Assembly (NCBI GenBank): GCA_900539945.1
Contig: UQDV01000002.1
Coordinates: 62,001 to 126,000, forward strand
Length of the DNA: 64,000 bases
Direction: 5' to 3'
Source: an uncultured Faecalibacterium sp.
Lineage (GTDB): Bacteria; Bacillota; Clostridia; Oscillospirales; Ruminococcaceae
Below the pieces are notes generated by a model. It was given only the letters and a program-made list of their open reading frames with translations, did no database searches and had not been told where the DNA came from. This document shows, in pieces, positions 1 to 6,822 of this stretch. Both the position numbers and the translations under genes were made by a program. Position 1 is the first letter of the stretch; every line of letters begins with the position of its first letter.

Positions 1-2
1 GC

Positions 3-452
3 CAGTCCTTCGCCAACTTCCTCACGGGCCAGTGCAGCGAGGCGGTGATCCTCGGCATGCTTATGAGCCTCGCATTCTCCCTCTTCCGCATTCCCTACGG
101 CAGCCTGGTGGGGATGCTCACCGCCATCTGCGCCATCATCCCCTATGTGGGGGCGCTGCTCTCCTGCGTCATCAGCGTGTTTCTGGTGCTGCTGGTGGAC
201 CCCCTGCTGGCGGTGCGCGCTTTGCTGGTCTACCTTGCGGTGCAGTTCATCGAGAACCAGTTCATCTACCCCCGGGTGGTGGGCAAATCGGTGGGGCTTT
301 CGCCCCTGTACACCCTTGTGGCAGCCATGATCGGCGGCAAGCTCTTCGGCATCCTCGGCATCCTCTTCTTCATCCCGCTGACGGCGGTGGTGCTGGAGCT
401 GGTGAAGGAAGACGCCTGCCGCCGCCTGCGCACCAAAGAGACGCTGCAATAA
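3..452 (+). CDS. AI-2E family transporter, C-terminal part (start outside window)
   Basis: The reading frame enters from the left edge and ends at a TAA at 450-452, giving about 149 residues. The translation is almost entirely hydrophobic, with helices separated by a short loop carrying IENQFIYPRVVG and a late GGKLFGILGILFFIPL segment. Both are characteristic of the C-terminal half of AI-2E/PerM-type permeases. These proteins export small molecules, and the true substrate here cannot be read from sequence. A strong terminator follows 21 bases after the stop. A second, full-length member of the same family lies at 28.8 kb. Confidence 0.85.
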   Translation, partial: QSFANFLTGQCSEAVILGMLMSLAFSLFRIPYGSLVGMLTAICAIIPYVGALLSCVISVFLVLLVDPLLAVRALLVYLAVQFIENQFIYPRVVGKSVGLSPLYTLVAAMIGGKLFGILGILFFIPLTAVVLELVKEDACRRLRTKETLQ

Positions 453-473
453 ATAAATAAATAAACAAACAGC

Positions 474-507
474 GGCCCCGCAGACCTTTTTCAAAGTCTG
501 CGGGGCC
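474..507 (+). terminator. Rho-independent terminator after the AI-2E gene
   Basis: A perfect 12-bp inverted repeat (GGCCCCGCAGAC and its complement) with a 10-base T-rich loop sits just after the permease stop. The stem is GC-rich, but the following T-tract is weak (TTGTGC). It may also serve the convergent minus-strand ORF ending at 538. Confidence 0.7.
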
Positions 508-537
508 TTGTGCTGTGGGGCTATTTTACCTGCACGG

Positions 538-1596
538 TCATGGTTCGGTCACTGCCCGGTAGCCGCGGATGACGCGCCACTTGGCAACGCCCTTGTCCGG
601 CTTAAAGCTGCCGTCGGCGCGGGCTTTCAGGTAGCCCTGCTCGATGGCCCACTGGGCGGCTTGGGCCAGCTCCGGGTCGGCTACTTCCGCAAAGGCGGGC
701 AGAGTGGCCGGGGCCGGGCGGCCTGCGGTGTTCCAGAGGAACATTGCCAGCTCGGCGCGGGTATGGGACACGGCCACCCCTGCAGGCAGGAGCTGGTCAA
801 GGATGAGCTCCGTGCCCACCTGATAGGCCACGACGCCCGCCACGTCCACGACTGCGACGCCCACCAGAAGGGTGCCGAAGCCGTCTCCGCCGTCTGGGCT
901 GCCCTCGCCGCTCTCGGCGGTGCGCCAATGGCCATAGAAGGTCACGTCCCGGTCGAGGTTGCCCACATGGTCCGCGCCCGGGCCCATGTAGTAGGGGCTA
1001 TCCTCCAAGCGGGTGCCGTCTTCGAGGAACCAGCCCTCAAAGAGGCGGGCTTCCTCCTCGCTGCCGATGATCGCACCGGGGATCTGCATCGACGGCTCCG
1101 CTTTGTCCCCCGGGCGGACGACCCAGTAGGCCGTATAGTCTGTGGGGGCCTGCTCCGGCCGGGCGATCTTCGCCTTCTTGCTCTCGTTTACTTTGCCTTC
1201 CACCAGAGCGAGGCCGTCCAACGTTCCGAACTGGTAGATGGTTTCTTCCGGGCAGGTTTTCTTTCCGGCAAGCAAGTCCTCTATGGTTCGGTTGCGCTCG
1301 GTGTGGCGAATCTTCGCATTGCGGGCGTTCTGGTTCTCCACAAAGTGAGCGTAATGGATTTCATAGAACATCTTCTCCACATCGCTGAATGCGGCAGTCT
1401 GTTTATCCTTGTCGGATGCAGAACGGATGCCATGATAGCAGTCCCAGTAGATGTTACCTTTAGCTCGTTCCGGGTCAATGTGCTCGCTGTTGGAAAGGTT
1501 GAAACTGCGGTCATTGTGCTTGGGGTTGTAAGTGCCGTGTGCTCCGGCTCGTCCGTTGTGTCGTGTCAGTTTCAGATAGACATTCCTCCGTTTCAA
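538..1596 (-). CDS. Chimeric ORF: MobV/Mob_Pre relaxase N-terminus fused to InlB-repeat/SLH surface-protein tail
   Basis: Residues 1-125 match the conserved start of plasmid recombination/mobilization (Mob_Pre, MobV-type) enzymes: HNGRAGAHGTYNPKHNDR, a NIYWDCYHG block, and RHTERNRTIEDL followed by TCPEETIYQFGT. From about residue 128 (near base 1212) the protein changes to a Listeria-Bacteroides (InlB B-type) repeat ending in VTFYGHW, and then a degenerate S-layer-homology segment (AQWAIEQGYLKARADGSFKP). There is no signal peptide, so the surface tail is probably not exported, and the relaxase lacks most of its catalytic domain. The listed start is a TTG. The frame is open upstream to a TGA at 1687-1689 and encodes a plausible GGRSSSSAAAFFHAK lead-in, so the original start was probably further upstream. 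It is most likely a fossil made by a deletion joining two genes. Confidence 0.7.
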   Translation of the reverse strand: MKRRNVYLKLTRHNGRAGAHGTYNPKHNDRSFNLSNSEHIDPERAKGNIYWDCYHGIRSASDKDKQTAAFSDVEKMFYEIHYAHFVENQNARNAKIRHTERNRTIEDLLAGKKTCPEETIYQFGTLDGLALVEGKVNESKKAKIARPEQAPTDYTAYWVVRPGDKAEPSMQIPGAIIGSEEEARLFEGWFLEDGTRLEDSPYYMGPGADHVGNLDRDVTFYGHWRTAESGEGSPDGGDGFGTLLVGVAVVDVAGVVAYQVGTELILDQLLPAGVAVSHTRAELAMFLWNTAGRPAPATLPAFAEVADPELAQAAQWAIEQGYLKARADGSFKPDKGVAKWRVIRGYRAVTEP

Positions 1597-1689
1597 CAGC
1601 TTGGCGTGGAAAAACGCAGCAGCGGAGCTGCTGGATCTGCCGCCGTTTTGCGCCAGATAATACCCAGTAGGATATAACGCACAGCATCA

Positions 1690-1862
1690 TATCACTGGGC
1701 AAGGCGTTCCCCCTTGACTCCCTTCAAAGGGCTGCGGTCTCGCCTGTCGGCTCGGTCGGTGCTTCAAAATGCCTGCGGCCTTTTGAGGTCGCCACTGGCG
1801 ACCCGCACCTCTGCACTCTTGCTCCGGGCAAGCTGTCCAGAAAAACAGCTCGTCCGGCTTTT
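1690..1862. other. Relaxase-upstream region, candidate oriT-like DNA
   Basis: This non-coding stretch lies directly upstream of the Mob-like ORF. It contains two inverted repeats: CTTCAAAA (1762-1769) with TTTTGAGG (1781-1788), and GGTCGCC (1787-1793) with GGCGACC (1797-1803). Origins of transfer of MobV elements usually lie just upstream of mob with such repeats, so an oriT relic is plausible. I see no recognised nic consensus, so this is inference from position and structure. Confidence 0.3.
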
Positions 1863-2194
1863 TCAGTGGGCCATTTTGACCCACTGATTCTGTTACGGTC
1901 AGAATCAGGTTGTCATCTTGGCAACCTGATTTTCAACGACCTTGAGGCGTTACAGGTAGAATCAAGTGCTCATTTTGATCACCTGATTTTTACGGAGCGG
2001 GGTGGCGTGTTACAGAAAAACCGAAGTTTTCAAAATGATAACTCCGGTGGCTTCGTTACGGCTAAAATCAAGTTACGGAAAGCGGAACTTGATTTCAGAT
2101 AATCGCCCAAATTCCCACTGTGGGGATTTGGGAGCGAGCGATTAGTCGTTACGGTAAAGTGGTACTTTCCAAAATGGGAAGCACCACTTTACCG
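1863..2194. repeat. Hairpin array, left block (7 hairpins with GTTACRG edge motifs)
   Basis: Seven consecutive inverted repeats occur in about 330 bases, at 1863-1887, 1903-1931, 1960-1988, 2021-2047, 2065-2095, 2101-2143 and 2152-2194. Stems are 8-13 bp and differ in sequence from one hairpin to the next. The apex is nearly constant: CATTTTG or CAAAATG in four, with CATCTTG as a variant. The heptamer GTTACGG or GTTACAG recurs at 1892, 1949, 2009, 2055, 2072 and 2148, usually a few bases before a stem. The last hairpin overlaps the 3' end of the zinc-finger gene and may terminate it. Confidence 0.85.
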
Positions 2195-2518
2195 GATAGA
2201 AGCAGCATTCGCTTTGCGCTGGCGGTAGCCTTTCTGCCGGCAGGCATTGCTGCAATATCTGGCATCTGCCCGGATCGGTAAGAACTGCTCCCCGCAGCAA
2301 GCGCAGGTATACGTTCCACGTTCGGCACGCTTTTTAAGGCTTTTCCGCAGATTCAACATCTTGTGACCGCAGGTCTGAAAGCTGCAATATTTGCTGTTTT
2401 GGGTGTAGATAGCCTTGCAGCAGTATTCACATTGGATTCTGCGCACACTGGGGGCGCCATCAATGAAATATTCCATCAGGGTGTCCTGATTTTCGCGTTC
2501 CCATTGTTCTGTTGTCAT
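2189..2518 (-). CDS. Small double zinc-finger protein inside the hairpin array
   Basis: A 109-residue protein. The start chosen is the second ATG of a close pair, because AAAGGAGG lies at proper spacing before it. It has two cysteine clusters: Cys30/Cys33 with Cys45 and Cys50/His52, and Cys72/Cys75 with Cys89/Cys93. The second cluster ends in ARYCSNACRQKGYRQRK, a basic tail typical of short nucleic-acid-binding zinc ribbons found on mobilizable elements. Both flanks are filled with hairpins of the array, so it sits like a single cassette. The specific function is unknown. A role in binding the flanking repeats or regulating the element is inference. Confidence 0.6.
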   Translation of the reverse strand: MTTEQWERENQDTLMEYFIDGAPSVRRIQCEYCCKAIYTQNSKYCSFQTCGHKMLNLRKSLKKRAERGTYTCACCGEQFLPIRADARYCSNACRQKGYRQRKANAASIR

Positions 2519-2536
2519 AGGCATCCTCCTTTGGCT

Positions 2537-2981
2537 GTTACGGGTGTGTGGTGGATAATGAAAAGCATTATTTGTCAAAAGTGTTACGGAAGCGTGGCTG
2601 TTATCAAAATGGTAACAGCCACTTTTGCACAATAAAGTGTTGCAATTGTTTGGTTGATGGTCAAAATGACCACCAACCAAAATCTGTGCGTTATGGCTGG
2701 GTGGTAAGTGGACATTTTGTCCATTTACCACTTCCAAGTGGTGAGTTACGGTTTTCGTAACCCACCACTTTTCACCGTGGCTTGACAAAATGTCAAGTCG
2801 AGGTCAAACGTAACACGAACGGAGTCAATGTGGACAAATTGTCTACATTGATTCAAGCTGCGGCAATTCACCCCATGTGGTCAAAATGTCCACATGGGGT
2901 CAGCCGTAACGCAGAAAGTTTTTCTGGTGAATGACGCTTTGTGTCATTCACCACATCAACTGGCCATTTTGACCAGTTGAT
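2537..2981. repeat. Hairpin array, right block (10 hairpins)
   Basis: Inverted repeats lie at 2555-2571, 2594-2622, 2649-2681, 2701-2731, 2736-2770, 2781-2797, 2822-2854, 2871-2899, 2926-2952 and 2955-2981. The apex reads CAAAATG or CATTTTG in six of them and CAAATTG in one. The 2955-2981 loop (CCATTTTGA) is identical to that of the first hairpin at 1863. GTTACGG or variants occur at 2537, 2583, 2690 and 2745, and the complement CCGTAAC or CGTAAC at 2756, 2809 and 2904. Stems up to 11 bp are perfect, and where a mismatch occurs it is mostly a single A-C or G-T. Confidence 0.85.
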
Positions 2982-3452
2982 ATTGGGTGTGCCGTTCTCC
3001 CTGCATGGCTTTCCTGCCCCCTTCCGGCGGCGTTTTCCGGCTCTCCCTTGCGGGGTTATCGCCGGGTATCCCATGCAGACGGTCATGCGGTTTTCAAGGT
3101 GCGGTGCCAGATTTGGCAATAAAAAATCGCCACACAACAACCTGAACCTGACCATTCCTTCCGGGATGGCCTTGGTTCGGGTTCGTTATGTAGCGATAGA
3201 AAGTTAAAAACTTGCTCCGGCTCCTTCGGGAGTCGAGCTGGAACTCTAAGTAAATATGTTATATTAAATTGTTGGGATAGATTACCACAAAAATCGCAGT
3301 GTGTCAACAAAAAACTTTGAAAACACGCCACTTTCGGCAGTGTGCAAGAAAACGCAAGGGAAACCTTGGTAAAAAGAGAGAGAATGAGACAGCTCGTCCT
3401 GTTCGATATGATGTATCCAACAGCTTTCATTTTTGTAACAGGCATAGCACAA
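2982..3452. other. Intergenic stretch without a convincing gene
   Basis: No ORF here has a ribosome binding site or a recognisable product. A compact hairpin capped by a TTCG tetraloop lies at 3214-3238, followed by AT-rich DNA to about 3290. I interpret this as the right flank of the decayed mobile element and the spacer before the convergent restriction-modification genes. Confidence 0.5.
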
Positions 3453-3490
3453 AAAGGCGGCCATCTGCACCCATGCAGACAGCCGCCTTT
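3453..3490 (-). terminator. Terminator of the methylase-helicase operon
   Basis: The inverted repeat AAAGGCGGC / GCCGCCTTT encloses an inner TCTGC / GCAGA stem. On the minus strand it is followed by TTTTTGTG, 24 bases downstream of the helicase stop. Confidence 0.8.
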
Positions 3491-3513
3491 GGTTTTATGC
3501 CGTATTCTATTTT

Positions 3514-6500
3514 TCAGTCTCTGAAAATCTTATCCAGTTCCCTTTCCATAGTACCCGCCTTGGCAAATTCCAGCGTATCCGCCTGACGGATATGGTGGGC
3601 CGTGATGCCATGATCCTTTGCAAAGCCCAGAATGTAGCTGATGGCAATGCGGTAGATGATCTCGGTCGGCGCAAGCCCATAGACCTGCTGGGCAAAGATA
3701 TGTTCCAGCCGCTGGTTATCGTCCGGAAAAGCCTGCCGCAGCTTCTCGCTGCGGTAGAGCCGCTTGACGATCTCCGTAATGTACAGACCAGACTTCATGT
3801 AGGGGTCGAGGAAGGTCTTGCCGGGGTCATCGAAGCAGCCGGGGTTTTCCTGTTCCAGCAAGTCCACCATCTTTTTCACCACCCACTTGGGGGTAAAGAT
3901 CTGGTTGGTTTTCTGGGGCGGGATGTAATCGAAGATATCCTCGGTGCGGCTCTCGTCAAAGTAATCCGCCAGTTTGACCTTCAGGTTCAAGAACTCCTTC
4001 ACCGAATCGTCAAACACCACCGGGTCGAACAGGTGGCCTGCAAAGTGTTCCTCCTGTCCGGTGGCTTGGTTGATGTACGGCCCGCCGTCCCGCAAAAAGC
4101 GGAACTGTTCCAGCGTGATGCTGGTGACCTCCTGAAAGACCTTGTCCGGGATGATCCGGTCAAAATTCGCCAGCGTCACGGTCTCGTCGCCGTAGGCCAT
4201 GAGGAAGGACGGAATGGTTCGGGAAAAGCCCCGGAGATGGTCACGGACGGTGTCCTCGTAGCCCTTTTTCTCCTGCTCCTTCTGGTTGGTCTCCACAGTG
4301 CGCACGATGGTCTGCTGCATTTCCTGCGCCGTCTGCTGGATGGCGGTTTGCAGGGTCTCCATCAGGGCGGCGGTGTTCTGCTGCTGCTTTGCGTCAAACT
4401 CCCGGTTCACCTGCTGGCGCTGCTGGGCAGTGGTGCAGCTTTGCAGCTGCTGGGTGCGCTGGGTCTCCAGCTGGCTCTGGTCGATGCGATAGTTGTCCAC
4501 CACCTTGTTCACCGCCACGTCCATCTTGGCTTTGGCGGCGCTCTCAAACCGCTTCTGGTCGGACAGCTTCAGGTCCCGCCCATACTCCTGCTTTGCCTGC
4601 TCCACCATGGGGGTGATGATCTCCTTGGTGATGCTCTTTTTCAGAGGTTCCAGATGCTCTTCTTTGGCAGGAGCCGGAGCATCGGTCAGGTCTTGCAGGG
4701 CGGTATCCAGTGCGGGGGTGCTCTCGTAAATTTTCGCCCCGAATACATCTGCCGCCTTGCCGATGACGTAGCCCTCGTCCAAATCCACCTCGCCCTTGTC
4801 GTTCAGGGAGAGGTCTGCGCCGGTCTCCGGGATGATCTGGATGGGCTTTGCCTTTGCTTCGCTGATGGGCTGGAAGTTTTGCAGAATGTCCAGCACCTCC
4901 TGCGGCGCGCTGAACACGTTGGAAATGTTCTGGAACAGGAAGTTGCTCTGGAAACCCATCCGCACCACTTCCTTGGACTTGATCTTCCGGGGAATACTGA
5001 GGACTTTTTCTGCATCCAGCGGGATCATCTCCCCTTCCTCGTCCTCGCCGATAACCGGGAAGAAGTTGAGCAGATTCTGGATGTGTGCCTTGCGCTCCTC
5101 GGTGTCGCCCTTGCCGCTGGCGGTGTCCTGTGAAAGGTCGTTGGCGAACTGCTCATAGATCAGCAGGGTGCGGGCAGGGTCAAAATCGAACACATAGGCG
5201 TTCTCTTTGCGGCGGAAGGTGCCGTTTTCGTGGAAAAGGCAGGGGTTCTGGGCACGGAACGCTGCCTGCATATATAGCGCCGGGCTTTTCAGGTTGGAGA
5301 GCATCAGCACCGCCGACCACTCCGGGATGGTGACACCGGTGGTCAGCTGCCCCACCGACAGGGTGATGGTCTTTTCGTGGTGTGCAATGGCGGCTTTTAC
5401 CCGGTCAAAGCTCTTCTGGTTCTCGTCCGTGTCGTCCAGCTTGCCGTCACCGGCGGCTAGGATTACCTCATAGTCCCGGAATACCGGGTGCGCCTGCAGC
5501 TTTTTCGCCAGCGCTCTGGCACTGTCCACCCGGTTCAGCAGCCAGAAGGTGTGCTTCAGTTCGGCACGCAGTTCCGGGGTGGAAAACGGAAATTTGTTCT
5601 GGGTGGTCATGGCATCCAGAAAGCGGTCCACCTCGGCCTCATGCTCAAAGCTGCCGCTGGGCTTCACCTTAAAGAACTCGTTCAGGTCAAAGGCAAATTC
5701 CTGCGTTTCGCCGTCGATCTCCACGCCCCGCTGGATCTCGTCCCGGATGATCTCGGACATCTGGTAGGTGTAGAGGTTGAGCATGGGGAGGTTTGCGTAG
5801 GGGTTCTGCTGCCCCGGTGCGCCCTGCCAGTTCCGCTTGGCGGCCTGCTCGTCGGCGTAGGTCCAGTTGAAGATGGCATCTCCGGCAAACTTATCGTTCG
5901 CCAGTGCCTTGAAGGGCGTGCCGGACAGATGCAGCGTGAACTTGCGGCGGATGCGGTCAAAGGCAAGGTCGGTCTTGTAGGTGTCCACGCCCTCGTGGGC
6001 TTCGTCGATGACCAGCACATCCCAGTTCAGCTCGGTCAGGTGGCGCAGCTTGTCGTACTCGCCGCCGAAATACTTGGAGCCTTTCATGTCCTGCAAGCTG
6101 ACGAACTCAATGCGCTTATACAGTTCCTCGCCCTGTGCGGCGGCATCCAGATAGCCCTGCTCGTCCAGCACATGGGGCTGCCCGGCAAGGGCATCCACAT
6201 GGCTGACAAACAGATAGCCGGACTCCCTGCCCAGAAAGCGCACATAGTCGCTGTACCAGCTGTTGGCGATGGCTGGGCGGTTGGTGACGATAAGCACCGT
6301 CTGTGCATCGACCTGCTTGCAGAAGTCGTAGACGGAGAGAGTCTTGCCAAAGCGGGGCTTGGCGTTCCAGAGGTATTCCCCGCCGGGGTGGCTCTGGTAA
6401 TAGGTCTTGGTGTCGCGGACAGCCCTTGCCTGCTCCTCCCGCAGGGTGTAGGCGATGGCGGCATCCAGCTGCACCCGGCCCCGGTTCATGCGGAAATCCT

Positions 6501-6822
6501 GAAAATACCGCCGGGACTGCTGCCCATCCAGATGGAACCACTCGTTTTTGCGGTCGTTCTCCACGTTCAGCTTGCGGAGGTAGGCGTGGAAATCGTGGTC
6601 GGTGAACACCTCGCCGCTGCCGTCATCGTAGACGGCATTGCCCCGCCACTCCTCATGGTACAGCACATCGGCGGTGTGGGTCTGCTGTTTCAGGCGCTTG
6701 TCCACCGACTGCTCGGTGTAGCCGATCTTCGTCCAGCCGTTGTGCCGGGCAATTTCCGGGGTGGTATAGGCGTAGATCATGGGCACCACCTGCCGGGCAG
6801 TGCGCAGGGTTATGCCAGCCAT
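3514..6822 (-). CDS. GIY-YIG/DEAH helicase restriction-type protein with partial methyltransferase domain
   Basis: A 1102-residue protein, probably the DNA-cleaving and translocating subunit of a restriction-modification system. The N-terminus (about 15-85: YAYTT, GWTKIGYT, VDKRLKQQ) resembles T5orf172-type GIY-YIG nuclease domains. A superfamily 2 helicase core follows, with PRFGKT (156-161), DEAH (273-276), SGTPF (300-304) and a later helicase C lobe. A glutamine-rich, probably coiled-coil stretch lies near 750-850. The last 120 residues look like the first half of an N6-adenine methyltransferase: FTPKWVVKKMVDL, then FLDPYMKSG, a changed motif I. It stops before any NPPY motif. Its ATG overlaps the upstream methylase stop by one base, and AAAGGAG precedes it, so the two are translationally coupled. 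Confidence 0.75.
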   Translation of the reverse strand: MAGITLRTARQVVPMIYAYTTPEIARHNGWTKIGYTEQSVDKRLKQQTHTADVLYHEEWRGNAVYDDGSGEVFTDHDFHAYLRKLNVENDRKNEWFHLDGQQSRRYFQDFRMNRGRVQLDAAIAYTLREEQARAVRDTKTYYQSHPGGEYLWNAKPRFGKTLSVYDFCKQVDAQTVLIVTNRPAIANSWYSDYVRFLGRESGYLFVSHVDALAGQPHVLDEQGYLDAAAQGEELYKRIEFVSLQDMKGSKYFGGEYDKLRHLTELNWDVLVIDEAHEGVDTYKTDLAFDRIRRKFTLHLSGTPFKALANDKFAGDAIFNWTYADEQAAKRNWQGAPGQQNPYANLPMLNLYTYQMSEIIRDEIQRGVEIDGETQEFAFDLNEFFKVKPSGSFEHEAEVDRFLDAMTTQNKFPFSTPELRAELKHTFWLLNRVDSARALAKKLQAHPVFRDYEVILAAGDGKLDDTDENQKSFDRVKAAIAHHEKTITLSVGQLTTGVTIPEWSAVLMLSNLKSPALYMQAAFRAQNPCLFHENGTFRRKENAYVFDFDPARTLLIYEQFANDLSQDTASGKGDTEERKAHIQNLLNFFPVIGEDEEGEMIPLDAEKVLSIPRKIKSKEVVRMGFQSNFLFQNISNVFSAPQEVLDILQNFQPISEAKAKPIQIIPETGADLSLNDKGEVDLDEGYVIGKAADVFGAKIYESTPALDTALQDLTDAPAPAKEEHLEPLKKSITKEIITPMVEQAKQEYGRDLKLSDQKRFESAAKAKMDVAVNKVVDNYRIDQSQLETQRTQQLQSCTTAQQRQQVNREFDAKQQQNTAALMETLQTAIQQTAQEMQQTIVRTVETNQKEQEKKGYEDTVRDHLRGFSRTIPSFLMAYGDETVTLANFDRIIPDKVFQEVTSITLEQFRFLRDGGPYINQATGQEEHFAGHLFDPVVFDDSVKEFLNLKVKLADYFDESRTEDIFDYIPPQKTNQIFTPKWVVKKMVDLLEQENPGCFDDPGKTFLDPYMKSGLYITEIVKRLYRSEKLRQAFPDDNQRLEHIFAQQVYGLAPTEIIYRIAISYILGFAKDHGITAHHIRQADTLEFAKAGTMERELDKIFRD

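Noticed and set aside
1863-2981. CRISPR array
   Set aside because: There is no constant repeat with variable spacers of even length. Stems vary while only the loop and a heptamer are constant, and there are no cas genes.
1863-2981. A true integron cassette array
   Set aside because: The heptamer does not fit the attC GTTRRRY core, units are only about 40-60 bases with a single gene, and no integrase is in the window.
3083-3445. A 120-codon minus-strand ORF
   Set aside because: No ribosome binding site and no recognisable sequence. It crosses AT-rich intergenic DNA and looks like chance.
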